Positions 18,036-28,247 of a stretch of DNA of 64,000 nucleotides are shown here, piece by piece; the stretch's first letter is position 1, and each line of letters starts with the position of its first letter. This DNA comes from Qipengyuania sphaerica. Lineage in GTDB: Bacteria > Pseudomonadota > Alphaproteobacteria > Sphingomonadales > Sphingomonadaceae. The notes beneath the pieces are model-generated. The model had not been told where the DNA came from and did not search any database. It was given only the letters and a program-made list of their open reading frames with translations. Position numbers and translations under genes: made by a program. The stretch is from positions 1 through 64,000 of the forward strand of contig NZ_JAIGNR010000003.1 in the NCBI RefSeq assembly GCF_019711595.1, given 5' to 3'.

Positions 18036-18734
18036 CTAGATCGCATCCCAGTTGATATTGATTTCGACATTCGCTTCGTCGACGCCGGCGGCACTGGCAA
18101 TGCGCCTCCGGCTCGACCGGATAATCTCGGCCAGCGACCCGCTTGCGTTTTCCTCTTCCGCAATGGCCGCTGCTTCTCCGAGGCCCGGAGCGCCATAGAC
18201 CAGCTCCAGCTCGCTCACGCCCAGTTCGCCTGCCAGCCGGCGCATCGTATCATGGCGGGGGCGCACCTGGTCGCCTTCCCATTTCCACAGGGTCGGCTTG
18301 CTCACGCCGACGCGCTCGGCAAGGCCGCGCATGGTGAAGTTCTTCGAGGTCCGCAAACGCTTGATCCGCGAACCAAGCGTCTCGTGATCGACGCCGAAGC
18401 GTTTCCCGCCATCTTCGTCGATCGAGGCGAGATCGTTTGCCGCCTGCAATTCGTCGTCGGAGATCGGGCTGAGGAAGCTGCAGCCGTACATTCCGTCGGC
18501 AAACCACACCACCTTCGCGCCAACGGCCCCGCTCTTGGGAAGGACCACTTCAAGCGGATCGTCGATGGAAAGCTCGGCGCCGGTTTTCACCAGCATGCCG
18601 CTGTTGGAAAGGTTCAGGATTTCCGCGTCGAATGCCTTGCCGGCCTGCCCGACGCCCGTGTTGAGCTGCAGGATGAGCCGTGGTTGGCGGCGATCAGGAT
18701 CGATTTCATTGTCCACCACGGGCATCTCGCGCAA
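18036..18734 (-). CDS. PilZ domain fused to a helix-turn-helix regulator
   Basis: A 232-residue protein. Residues ~12-105 look like a PilZ domain with both c-di-GMP-binding motifs: RRQPR (15-19, RxxxR) and NLSNSG (41-46, [D/N]xSxxG). Residues ~120-175 form a Cro/CI-type HTH (SRIKRLRTSKNFTMRGLAER, VGVSKPTLWKWE). The tail (~180-232) has a helical segment. Reading: a DNA-binding protein whose activity could respond to c-di-GMP. It converges on the Tad operon 18 bases after the last pilus gene, so pilus or adhesin control is plausible but inferred. Start is either TTG at 18734, 5 bases after GGAGG, or ATG at 18725. Confidence 0.88.
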   Translation of the reverse strand: MREMPVVDNEIDPDRRQPRLILQLNTGVGQAGKAFDAEILNLSNSGMLVKTGAELSIDDPLEVVLPKSGAVGAKVVWFADGMYGCSFLSPISDDELQAANDLASIDEDGGKRFGVDHETLGSRIKRLRTSKNFTMRGLAERVGVSKPTLWKWEGDQVRPRHDTMRRLAGELGVSELELVYGAPGLGEAAAIAEEENASGSLAEIIRSSRRRIASAAGVDEANVEININWDAI

Positions 18735-18981
18735 ATTCCCCTCCTCTGCGCCCTGCCCCCATCCTAAGCATTTTCGTCATAATTGGAAGGGATGCCTTTG
18801 ATTGGGCGGCGAAACTTCGTCGAGGCAAGCGATGGCAATCCCATCGCGACCTGTCTGCGGCATATCGCTTGGAGCGAAGGGCAGCGCAAGAATCCAGAAA
18901 AATTCCAGATTCCGACAGGGATGGGTTTACCTCGGGAGTCTACAGAAACCGTGGGTCTAAGAAAAACAACGGGATCGTCAA

Positions 18982-19344
18982 ATGTCTACCGCAGTCCTTG
19001 CGGCCCTTGCCTATGTGGTCGGGGCTTTCACTGCCAGTGCGCTCATGGTTCGGTACGCGCCTCGCGCGCACACGTCACGCCAGATACGCAGGCACCTCGT
19101 CCTCTTCCTCGTCCTTCCGTTACTGCTCACGAAGGATTTCGTGGGGATCATCGAGAAGCTCGGCAAACCTCTGCTACGCACGGCGCGCAGGGCTTTCGAG
19201 CGGCTTTCCGGCACGCCCCTCTATTCGAACGACTATAGCGGATCGCGCTACTTCGCGTACGGGCAACGCCGGCGGAAGCTGCGCCGCAGCAAGCGCCCCA
19301 CGCGGTCCATGAAGGTGCCGGCGAAAATCGCGAAACAGGCTTGA
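18982..19344 (+). CDS. Small basic membrane protein, unknown
   Basis: A 120-residue frame, MSTAVLAALAYVVGAFTASA..., with one or two hydrophobic segments (~5-22 and ~42-50) and a strongly basic C-terminal third (RRRKLRRSKRPTRSMKVPAK). Ribosome site weak (GGGA 8 bases before ATG). No family recognised. It sits alone between the PilZ-HTH gene and the MATE transporter. Coding status is moderately supported by the hydrophobic/basic organisation and Sphingomonadales-like codon use. Confidence 0.5.
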   Translation: MSTAVLAALAYVVGAFTASALMVRYAPRAHTSRQIRRHLVLFLVLPLLLTKDFVGIIEKLGKPLLRTARRAFERLSGTPLYSNDYSGSRYFAYGQRRRKLRRSKRPTRSMKVPAKIAKQA

Positions 19345-19464
19345 AGCCCGGCGGCCTGGACCGGCCCGCCCTCGCTTTTCGGCACTTTGCAGGTTTGTGC
19401 CACAGGGCCGATCCGCCTAAGCGGGTCGGCTCTTTTCGATTCGCTCGATAAGGAGCGAACGAAG

Positions 19465-20889
19465 ATGACCGATCCGGCACCCCCGATGCCCCTGCCCCCG
19501 GAAACGGCAAGCAGTGACGGCTGGCGCGACGAGTTTGGCGCGACGCTGCGGCTGAGCTGGCCGCTGGCGGCAGCGAACCTGCTGCAGATGCTGACCTATG
19601 CGGTCGACGTGATCTTCATCGCACGGCTTGGCGAAGCGCAGCTGGCAGCATCGGCGCTCGCGATCGCACTGTTCGGCCTGGTGATGTGGGCGCTGTCCGG
19701 CCTTACCGGCGCGGTCGCGCCCGTCGCAGCAGCCGAGCTTGGCGAGCGTGCCCCTGCGCTTCGCGCTGTGCGCCGGTCGGTCCGAATGGCGCTGTGGCTC
19801 GCGGTGATATCGGGAATAGCGGGTGTCGGCGTGTGCCTGTTGCTCGGTCCGCTGATGCGGGTGACGGGGCAGGAGCCGCACATCGTCGCGATGGCGACCG
19901 AATACAACACGCTGCTCGTGGTCTCGCTGATCCCGTTCCTGTTCAACAATGTCCTGCGCAGCTTCGTCTCGACACTCGACCGGCCGATCTTCGCGACCGC
20001 GATCACGGCGGGCGGGATTCTCGTCAACGCGCTGGCGAATTACGCCTTCATCTTCGGCAATCTGGGCGCGCCCGAACTGGGCCTGCGCGGCGCGGCGGTG
20101 GCGACGATCATCACCACGCTGGTGACATTTGCCGCCTATGTGATTGCGATCCGCCTCGACCCCAAGCTCCACCGCTACCGCATCTTCGGCCGCTGGTGGT
20201 CGCCCGACTGGCAGCGGCTGTGGCACATCACGCGAGTTGGCACACCGATCGCGCTCACTATTACTGCCGAGGCGGGCATCTTCGGGGCCGCCGCCTTCCT
20301 GATGGGCAATATCGGCGCGACCCAGCTCGCCGCGCACACGGTTGCGCTGCAGATCGCCGCGCTTGCTTTCCAGGTGCCTTTCGGCGTCGGGCAGGCGGCG
20401 ACCATCCGCGTGGGCTATTTCTACGGCGCGCGCGACAGCGAGGGGATGAAGCGCGCAGGCTGGACCGGCATCGCGGTCGGCACGGGCTTCATGGTCCTGA
20501 CCGCGCTCGCGATGATCGTCATCCCCAAGCCGCTGCTCGCCATCTATATCGATCCGTGGGACCCGAAGAACGCCGTGCTGGTCGGCTTCGCGCTCAGATA
20601 CATCGTCGTCGCCGCGGCCTTCCAGCTGTTCGACGGGATGCAGGCGGTGGCTGCCGGAGCCTTGCGCGGTTTGCAGGATACGCGCGTGCCGATGTGGATC
20701 GCTGCCTTCTCATACTGGGTGCCGGGGATCGGCTTCTCGCTCTACCTGGGTTTCTACACCCCGCTCGAGGGAGTGGGCGTCTGGATCGGCCTAGCGACCG
20801 GCCTTGTCGTGGCTGCGCTCCTGCTTACCTACCGCTGGTCAAGGCGCGAGAAACTGGGCCTCACCACCCGTCCGGCACGCGCCGGCTAG
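19465..20889 (+). CDS. MATE family multidrug/Na+ (or H+) efflux transporter
   Basis: A 474-residue protein with about 12 transmembrane segments in two homologous halves, starting with LRLSWPLAAANLLQMLTYAV and containing the family's DVIFIARLGEAQLAA-type motif, and in the second half FQLFDGMQAVAAGALRGLQD, which matches the MATE signature. It exports cationic drugs or metabolites in exchange for Na+ or H+; the substrate is unknown. The ATG at 19465 has AAGGAG 9 bases upstream; the longer frame beginning at 19387 lacks a ribosome site. Confidence 0.92.
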   Translation: MTDPAPPMPLPPETASSDGWRDEFGATLRLSWPLAAANLLQMLTYAVDVIFIARLGEAQLAASALAIALFGLVMWALSGLTGAVAPVAAAELGERAPALRAVRRSVRMALWLAVISGIAGVGVCLLLGPLMRVTGQEPHIVAMATEYNTLLVVSLIPFLFNNVLRSFVSTLDRPIFATAITAGGILVNALANYAFIFGNLGAPELGLRGAAVATIITTLVTFAAYVIAIRLDPKLHRYRIFGRWWSPDWQRLWHITRVGTPIALTITAEAGIFGAAAFLMGNIGATQLAAHTVALQIAALAFQVPFGVGQAATIRVGYFYGARDSEGMKRAGWTGIAVGTGFMVLTALAMIVIPKPLLAIYIDPWDPKNAVLVGFALRYIVVAAAFQLFDGMQAVAAGALRGLQDTRVPMWIAAFSYWVPGIGFSLYLGFYTPLEGVGVWIGLATGLVVAALLLTYRWSRREKLGLTTRPARAG

Positions 20890-20940
20890 GCCCCTGCACG
20901 CCTCGGCGAAAACTCGGAAAATTTTTTCCGCTCCGACCCG

Positions 20941-21004
20941 TTGACTCCCCGAAGCGGCGCTCCCAAATGCGCCCTGCTGGCACTCTCGTCCGGGAGTGCC
21001 AAAG
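20941..21004 (+). promoter_or_regulatory. groESL promoter region with CIRCE-like HrcA operator
   Basis: TGGCACTC (20978-20985) and GAGTGCCA (20994-21001) form a perfect inverted repeat matching the CIRCE core, the binding site of the heat-shock repressor HrcA. The spacer is 8 bases instead of the usual 9. A candidate promoter lies just upstream: TTGAC at 20941-20945 and CCCAAAT near 20962-20968. It sits 36 bases before groES. Confidence 0.72.
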
Positions 21005-21036
21005 ACTGATTCAAACTCATTAGAGAGGTCATAACC

Positions 21037-21324
21037 ATGGCATTTCGTCCGCTGCACGACCGTGTGCTCGTGCGTCGCATCGAAGCAGAAGAGAAGACCG
21101 CCGGCGGGATCATCATTCCCGACAGCGCCAAGGAAAAGCCGAGCGAAGGCGAAGTCGTCGCTGTCGGCGCAGGCGCCAAGGCCGAAGACGGCAGTGTCAC
21201 CCCGCTCGACGTGAAGGCCGGCGACCGCGTGCTGTTCGGCAAGTGGTCGGGCACCGAGATCAAGCTCGACGGCGAAGACCTGCTGATCATGAAGGAAAGC
21301 GACATCATGGGGATCATGGGCTGA
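21037..21324 (+). CDS. groES: Co-chaperonin GroES (Hsp10)
   Basis: A 95-residue protein of standard length: [20 protein letters not shown] at the N terminus, [15 protein letters not shown] mobile loop (~23-37), and [14 protein letters not shown] near the C terminus. It forms the heptameric lid on GroEL. First gene of the two-gene groESL operon behind the CIRCE-like operator. Confidence 0.98.
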   Translation: MAFRPLHDRVLVRRIEAEEKTAGGIIIPDSAKEKPSEGEVVAVGAGAKAEDGSVTPLDVKAGDRVLFGKWSGTEIKLDGEDLLIMKESDIMGIMG

Positions 21325-21339
21325 GCCCTTCCCGCATAA

Positions 21340-23025
<1,686 letters not shown>

Positions 23026-23061
23026 GCCTTACCGACCAGCAGACAGGCTAAACCTGCAGAA

Positions 23062-23092
23062 GGCCCGGCGGAGAGATCCGCCGGGCCTTTTC
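23062..23092 (+). terminator. Rho-independent terminator of groESL
   Basis: GGCCCGGCGGA (23062-23072) pairs perfectly with TCCGCCGGGCC (23077-23087) around GAGA, followed by TTTTCG. It begins 37 bases after the groEL stop. Confidence 0.95.
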
Positions 23093-23147
23093 GTTTGCGC
23101 GCGCGGCACAGGCGCGGCAGGGACGTGCGCACCCAAGGGAGAGAACC

Positions 23148-24992
23148 ATGAAAGCCGCCATTGCTGCCCTGCCGCTGTTCGCGCTGACCGCTGCCTGCGC
23201 CACCTATTCCGAACCGCCTGCTACGACCGCCGTCGTCGCCGACAGCGCGACCGAGACCGAGCGGCTGAACGAGTGGTTCGAGCAGAAGTTCATTGAGGAA
23301 CTGGCCTTCCGCCCCCAGACCCAGACCGAACTCGGCATCAAGACCGATTACGACAAGCTCAACGATTTCAGCATCGAGGGCATGCAGGCCCATGCGAAAT
23401 GGTGGCAGGACATGGTCGCCGAAATGGAGGCCACGTTCGATTACGACGCGCTGACCGACGAGGCGCAGATTTCCTGGGATGTGGTCAAGTACCGCGCCCG
23501 CGAGGCGCAGCTCGAATATCTGTTCGCCGATCGCACCTATGTCCTCCACCAGATGCATGGCGAGCATGCGGCCCTGCCGAGCTTCCTGCTGAGCCAGCAT
23601 ACGGTCGAAAGCGACAGCGACATGGTGGCCTTCATCGCCCGCCTTCGCGCGCTGGGACCCGCGATCGACCAGCTGCTTGCCCGCGCGCAGGCCAATGCCC
23701 AAGGCGGCGTGCGCCCGCCGCGCTTTGCCTATGATGCGGTGATAAGGGAATCGCAGGCGCTGATCACCGGCGCCCCGTTCGACGATGGCGAACCGTCGGC
23801 ACTCTGGGCGGGGACCGAAGGACATCTGGCGAAGCTGGTGGAAGATGGCGCCATCAGCGAGGCGCGTGCCGGCACTTTGCGCGAACAGGCGCGCAGGGCC
23901 CTGCTTGAAAGCATGGCGCCGTCGTATCAGCGCCTGATCGACTGGTTCACCGCGGACCGCCCCAATGCCGACGAGCAGCCGCGCGGGGTCGCGGCCCTGC
24001 CTGATGGCGATGCCTATTACACCTACAGGCTCGCCGCTTCGACCACGACCGAGATGACGCCCGACCAGGTCCACCAGTTGGGCCTCTCGGAAGTCGCGCG
24101 CATTCGCGGGGAAATGGAAGCCATTCGCGAAAAGGTGGGCTTCGATGGCACGCTGCAGGAGTTCTTCGAATTCGTGCGGACGGACGACCAGTTCTTCTTC
24201 CCGAACACCGATGCCGGGGCCGACATGTTCCTTGCCAAGGCCAAGGGCTATATCGATGCAATCACGCCAAAGCTGCCGCAGTATTTCGGACGCCTGCCCA
24301 AGGCCCCGCTCGAAGTACGCCGGGTAGAGCCCTTCCGCGAGCAACCCGGCGCAGCCCAGCACTACCGCCCCGGCGCACCCGACGGCTCGCGTCCCGGTAT
24401 CTACTACGCGCATCTTTCCGACATGCGGGCGATGCCGATCCCCAATATCGAGACCACCGCCTATCACGAGGGCAATCCCGGCCATCACATGCAGGTTTCG
24501 ATCTCGCAGGAAACGCAGGGCCTGCCCCGCTTCCGCACGCAGGGTTGGTGGATTTCAGCCTTCGGCGAAGGCTGGGCACTCTATTCGGAAAGCCTCGCCA
24601 AGGAGATGGGCGGCTTCACCGATCCATACCAGGATTTCGGCCGCCTGCAGGCAGAGATGTGGCGCGCCATCCGGCTCGTGCTCGATACCGGCATCCATTC
24701 GAAGGGCTGGACGAGCGAACAGGCCGTGGCCTTTGCGCTGGAAAATTCCTCGCGCCCCGAAACCGCGGTCCGCTCCGAAGTGCGGCGCTATACCGTCTGG
24801 CCCGGACAGGCGACCAGCTACAAGATCGGCATGATCCGCATCCAGCAATTGCGCGCGCGCGCCGAGCGGGAGCTGGGCGAGGATTTCGATATTCGCGGGT
24901 TCCACGACACGGTGCTCGGCGGCGGGGACATCCCGCTCGGCATTCTCGAACGCCGGGTCGATAACTGGATCGCGAAGAAGAAGGCCAGCTAG
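23148..24992 (+). CDS. DUF885 family lipoprotein, predicted zinc metallopeptidase-like
   Basis: A 614-residue protein with a lipoprotein signal (LPLFALTAAC, Cys ~18). The DUF885 signature HEGNPGHH occurs at residue ~440 with a downstream Glu-rich helix (FGEGWALYSESLAKEMG), an arrangement like gluzincin peptidases (HExxH-like plus distal Glu). Known DUF885 proteins are exported peptidase-like proteins of uncertain substrate. The ATG at 23148 is preceded by GGGAGAG. Its stop codon shares a CTAG with the stop of the convergent acyl-CoA dehydrogenase gene, a 4-base overlap. Confidence 0.9.
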   Translation: MKAAIAALPLFALTAACATYSEPPATTAVVADSATETERLNEWFEQKFIEELAFRPQTQTELGIKTDYDKLNDFSIEGMQAHAKWWQDMVAEMEATFDYDALTDEAQISWDVVKYRAREAQLEYLFADRTYVLHQMHGEHAALPSFLLSQHTVESDSDMVAFIARLRALGPAIDQLLARAQANAQGGVRPPRFAYDAVIRESQALITGAPFDDGEPSALWAGTEGHLAKLVEDGAISEARAGTLREQARRALLESMAPSYQRLIDWFTADRPNADEQPRGVAALPDGDAYYTYRLAASTTTEMTPDQVHQLGLSEVARIRGEMEAIREKVGFDGTLQEFFEFVRTDDQFFFPNTDAGADMFLAKAKGYIDAITPKLPQYFGRLPKAPLEVRRVEPFREQPGAAQHYRPGAPDGSRPGIYYAHLSDMRAMPIPNIETTAYHEGNPGHHMQVSISQETQGLPRFRTQGWWISAFGEGWALYSESLAKEMGGFTDPYQDFGRLQAEMWRAIRLVLDTGIHSKGWTSEQAVAFALENSSRPETAVRSEVRRYTVWPGQATSYKIGMIRIQQLRARAERELGEDFDIRGFHDTVLGGGDIPLGILERRVDNWIAKKKAS

Positions 24993-26275
24993 CCGAACCT
25001 GCCCTTGCGCGGCCCCAGATAGCCGAAGAGGTAGGCGCCCACCTTGCGCATCTGGATCTCCTCCGCGCCTTCGGTGATCCGGTAGCGGCGGTGATGGCGA
25101 TAGATGTGCTCGAAAGGCTTGTGGCGCGAATAGCCGATGCCGCCATGCACCTGCATTGCGCGGTCGGCGGCTTCGCACACCAGCCGGTTCGCCCAGTAAT
25201 TGCACATGGAAACCTTGTCGGAGATCGTTGTCTCGATCTCCTCATGCGGCATGTTGTCCATTTCCCAGGCGGTCTTGTAGATCAGCAGGCGCAGCATCTC
25301 GCACTGGGTGGCAAGCTCGACCAGCGGGAACTGGATCGCCTGGTTGCGCGCCAGTTCCTCGCCGAAGGGCTTGCGGGTCCGGGCATATTTCACGCTTTCC
25401 TCGACGCAATAGGTCGCCGCGCCGAGGCTGCTGGCGGCCTGCCTTATGCGGTTCTGGTGGACGAAGCTCTGCGCCAGCGCGAGACCCAGCCCTTCGCGCC
25501 CGAGCATCGCGCTTTCGGGGACCCAGACATCCTTCGCCGATAGGCGCGGATGATCGGTGGGCATGTTGAAGATCCACATCCACTCCTCGATCTCCAGACC
25601 CTCGGTCGGGGTGGGCACGAGCAGGCAGGTTATCCCGCGCGCGTCGCCCGCCTCGCCCGATGTGCGGCAGAACATCGCGCAATGGGTGGCGACATGCATG
25701 CCGGTGATCCACATTTTCTCGCCATTGAGGAGCCAGCCGTCGACCCCGTCGCGCTTTTCGCGCACGGCAGTGGTTTCCATGTGGGTTGCGTCGCTGCCGT
25801 GATCGGGCTCGGTCAGGCCGAAGGCGACGCGGCGATTGCCCTCGAAACCGCCGAGGATGAATTCCTGTTTCTGTTCCTCGGTCCCCCATTGTTCGAACAT
25901 GGCGACGAAGGGGAAATTGCCGACGATCGAATGCTCGTTCTGGAGGTCGTTGTGGAGGCCAAGTCCGGCTTGCGCGAACCGATCCCGGATTACCGCCATC
26001 CAGAGGTTCGAGCCATCCTTGCCGCCGTATTTCCTGGGCGCGGAGAAGCGCCAGTGGCCTGCCTCGTCCGCTACCTTGCGCGCCTGACGCAGCAGGTCTT
26101 CCCACTCATGGTCGGGCAGCCCGCCGCGTTCCCAATCGGTCCGCGCATTCTCGCGGCGGTGGTCGAAGAAGCGGATGTTGTCGTCCTTCGCGACCAGCGG
26201 CTCGATCTCGGCTTCGATGAAGGAGACGAGTTCAGCGTAATAATCTTCGAGATCCTGCGGGATTGTGAAATCCAT
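24989..26275 (-). CDS. Acyl-CoA dehydrogenase (ACAD-like, ACAD10/11 group)
   Basis: A 428-residue FAD enzyme, MDFTIPQDLEDYYAELVSFI.... Visible: GFEGNRRVAFGLTEPDHGSD (acyl-CoA/FAD site), GWLLNGEKMWITGMHVATHC, and C-terminal AMQVHGGIGYSRHKPFEHIYRH-type helix (MQVHGGIGYS). It oxidises an acyl-CoA to the enoyl-CoA. The frame extends six codons further upstream, but ATG 26275 overlaps the stop of the phosphotransferase gene by one base and gives the standard N terminus. The phosphotransferase-dehydrogenase pair resembles the two modules of eukaryotic ACAD10/ACAD11 and points to hydroxyacyl-CoA breakdown through a phosphorylated intermediate; that function is inference. Confidence 0.9.
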   Translation of the reverse strand: MDFTIPQDLEDYYAELVSFIEAEIEPLVAKDDNIRFFDHRRENARTDWERGGLPDHEWEDLLRQARKVADEAGHWRFSAPRKYGGKDGSNLWMAVIRDRFAQAGLGLHNDLQNEHSIVGNFPFVAMFEQWGTEEQKQEFILGGFEGNRRVAFGLTEPDHGSDATHMETTAVREKRDGVDGWLLNGEKMWITGMHVATHCAMFCRTSGEAGDARGITCLLVPTPTEGLEIEEWMWIFNMPTDHPRLSAKDVWVPESAMLGREGLGLALAQSFVHQNRIRQAASSLGAATYCVEESVKYARTRKPFGEELARNQAIQFPLVELATQCEMLRLLIYKTAWEMDNMPHEEIETTISDKVSMCNYWANRLVCEAADRAMQVHGGIGYSRHKPFEHIYRHHRRYRITEGAEEIQMRKVGAYLFGYLGPRKGRFG

Positions 26276-27603
26276 CAATCGTCTCCCAACCATTTGCGCC
26301 GCGCCACCGCGAGCGAGGGGTATTTGGGCGAGTCCGTTTCCAGCTTCGCCATGGCCGCCCTGCGCAGCCGAGCGCCGAGGAGCGGATCGTCGATCGGCTG
26401 GCGACCCGAGAGAATCGCCTGCGCCAATTCCCTGTCGGCCCCGCCCCTATCCGATCGGTGATCGCGGGCGATGATTCCCAGCGCATTGCGCGCCACCGCC
26501 AGCTGGAACTTGTCGTGGCCTTCCATCCGGTGCTTCACCGTTGCGAGCCATTCGGAAATGGCCTCGGCGATTTCCGCCACATCTGCCTCGCCATGACGAT
26601 CAGTCGCGTCCCGAATTTCGGTTCGCTTGCCAAACAGGCTGTCAGCTTCGTCAAGGAAAAGCATCAGGTCGCATTCCTGCTCGCTGGTGCGCCGCGAAAT
26701 GACCACCCGCTCGAGCATCCTGTCTTCGCCTTTGCGCCAGTAGCTCGCCATCTTGAGGCATCCGAGCGCCCACCACACGATGCGATAAATCGTCCAGAAC
26801 CGGAATCGCACAGGATCGACTGGTCTGCCGCCTGCAGCTTCGTAGGCTGTGAGATATTCCTCCAGCAAACCCAGCCCCAGCGCCGGCATGTCATAGGCAC
26901 CGAACCGCCAGACCGGCATGCAGCCGAAGGCGAGGTCCTCGTGCCAGTCGCCGAAATGCGCCAGCTCCCAATCCAGCACTCCGGTCAGCTGCGAATCCTC
27001 GACCAGCAGATTGCCCAGCCGGAAATCGCCATGGTTGAGCACCGGCTCGACCGGCTCGGGCAGATTGTCCAACAGCCAGCGCAGGCCCAGCGCAATGATC
27101 GGCCGGTCGCCACCTGCTTCCTCGAATTGCTCGCGCAGTTTTTCGACGCCCTCGCGATAATCGAGCGTCGGAACATCGGCGGGCAAATCGGCCGGGTCGA
27201 TGGCATGGATACACGCGAGGTCTGCAGCGGCCTGTTGAACCAATTGTGCGGGCGATGTGCTGGCCAAAATGGTGCGCGGATCGGGCGTTCCGGGAAGTGC
27301 GCGCATCACGAAGCCGCTGCCGATGCCGTCGCTCTTCTGGAGCTCGACGACCACCTCCGGGGCCGTAACCCCGGCAGCTCGCGCCGCACGAATGATCGCC
27401 GCCTCGGTTGGATGGCCGAAGGGCCGTTCCTCCATGAACGCAAGGCTGGGCGCGCGGCGCAGCACGAAGTCTTCGCCAGCGGCCGAGAAGCGCCAGCTTT
27501 CCATCGTCGCACCGCCGGTAAGGCGCGACAGGTTCACGGGCGCGTCCAGCCCGGCCCGCGCCATTGCTTTCGCCAGTCCGACTTCCAGCGCCATCTCTCC
27601 CAT
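26275..27603 (-). CDS. APH-type phosphotransferase fused to a DUF6285-like domain, with an AAA+-like stretch at the junction
   Basis: A 442-residue protein. Residues ~1-312 are an aminoglycoside phosphotransferase-like kinase: catalytic LNHGDFRLGN (189-198) and DWELAHFGDWHEDLA (Mg-binding Asp, 211 on). Residues ~338-442 resemble DUF6285 (AVARNALGIIARDH; AQAILSGRQPIDDPLLGARL; LETDSPKYPSLAVARRKW), usually a separate gene beside such kinases. Between them, residues 314-337 read LFLDEADSLFGKRTEIRDAT and on, a close match to the Walker B/second homology region of some AAA+ ATPases; the rest of an AAA+ domain is absent. Start ATG 27603 or 27594. Upstream of and overlapping the acyl-CoA dehydrogenase; likely the same pathway. 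Confidence 0.85.
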   Translation of the reverse strand: MGEMALEVGLAKAMARAGLDAPVNLSRLTGGATMESWRFSAAGEDFVLRRAPSLAFMEERPFGHPTEAAIIRAARAAGVTAPEVVVELQKSDGIGSGFVMRALPGTPDPRTILASTSPAQLVQQAAADLACIHAIDPADLPADVPTLDYREGVEKLREQFEEAGGDRPIIALGLRWLLDNLPEPVEPVLNHGDFRLGNLLVEDSQLTGVLDWELAHFGDWHEDLAFGCMPVWRFGAYDMPALGLGLLEEYLTAYEAAGGRPVDPVRFRFWTIYRIVWWALGCLKMASYWRKGEDRMLERVVISRRTSEQECDLMLFLDEADSLFGKRTEIRDATDRHGEADVAEIAEAISEWLATVKHRMEGHDKFQLAVARNALGIIARDHRSDRGGADRELAQAILSGRQPIDDPLLGARLRRAAMAKLETDSPKYPSLAVARRKWLGDD

Positions 27604-27707
27604 GCCTTTCGTTGTGACCCAAGGTGGCGGAGCCTACAAGTCCGGACCTCTTGGCGGTCTCGTCCGTTGGTTTTGCGAATAGACAATATCCCAAGGAGAC
27701 CCCCCAG

Positions 27708-28115
27708 ATGAAACTCCCCCACAAGGCCCATGTAGCAATCGTCGACGGCAAGCACTTCACGGTCATGCAGAACACCGGCCAGCCCTTCGAGCCCAAGCTT
27801 TCCAGCGCGCAGAAACCGGATCTGACCGCCTCGAATTTCAGCGCCGGAGTGAAGCACCAGGACGATATCGGCCAGAAGCATGGCAGGACCGACCTCAACG
27901 AACTCGCCCACGGCGCCGCTGCGGCAGAATGGCTCAATGCCAAGGCCATTTCGGGCGAGCTGACCGATGTCCTCGTCATCGCCGATCCCAAGACTCTCGG
28001 GGAAATGCGCCGGCACTATCATTCGGAGCTGGAAAAGCGCCTGGTCGGGGAGATCGACAAGACCGTCACCGGCGAACCGACCTCGAAGATCGAACAGGTA
28101 ATTTCCGCCGCGTGA
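27708..28115 (+). CDS. Host-attachment-type protein (Host_attach/AtsE-like)
   Basis: A 135-residue cytosolic protein starting MKLPHKAHVAIVDGKHFTVM. It resembles the small family annotated as 'protein required for attachment to host cells': an N-terminal Val-rich strand with Asp-Gly, a polar middle (QKHGRTDLNE), and a C-terminal half with DVLVIADPKTLGEMRRHYHS and LVGEIDKTVTGEPTSKIEQV, where the family's ADPKTLG.LR and (E)xDKDLT motifs are recognisable. Biochemical role unknown; the fold is related to release-factor eRF1 domains. AAGGAG lies 9 bases before the ATG at 27708; the frame extends upstream but without support. Transcribed divergently from the phosphotransferase gene. Confidence 0.85.
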   Translation: MKLPHKAHVAIVDGKHFTVMQNTGQPFEPKLSSAQKPDLTASNFSAGVKHQDDIGQKHGRTDLNELAHGAAAAEWLNAKAISGELTDVLVIADPKTLGEMRRHYHSELEKRLVGEIDKTVTGEPTSKIEQVISAA

Positions 28116-28153
28116 TCGGCTAATGAAATTTCATTGCGCTAAAATTGCCGATC
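28114..28153. repeat. Nested inverted repeats before the beta-lactamase-like gene
   Basis: GATCGGC (28114-28120) and GCCGATC (28147-28153) are inverted arms enclosing a perfect 14-bp palindrome AATGAAATTTCATT (28122-28135). The structure starts at the stop codon of the host-attachment gene and ends 94 bases before the beta-lactamase-like ATG. It could be a terminator without a U-run, or an operator. Confidence 0.5.
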
Positions 28154-28247
28154 GCTGGCACGACACAATTCATCGTTAATCGACTTGCGCAGGAATCCTG
28201 CTTTGCGTTAATATTCCGACAACCATGTTTTTGGTATTGGGAGAGCC

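Noticed and set aside
28154-28170. Possible sigma-54 promoter (TGGCACG) before the beta-lactamase-like gene
   Set aside because: The -24 element is good, but no GC at the -12 position with correct spacing.
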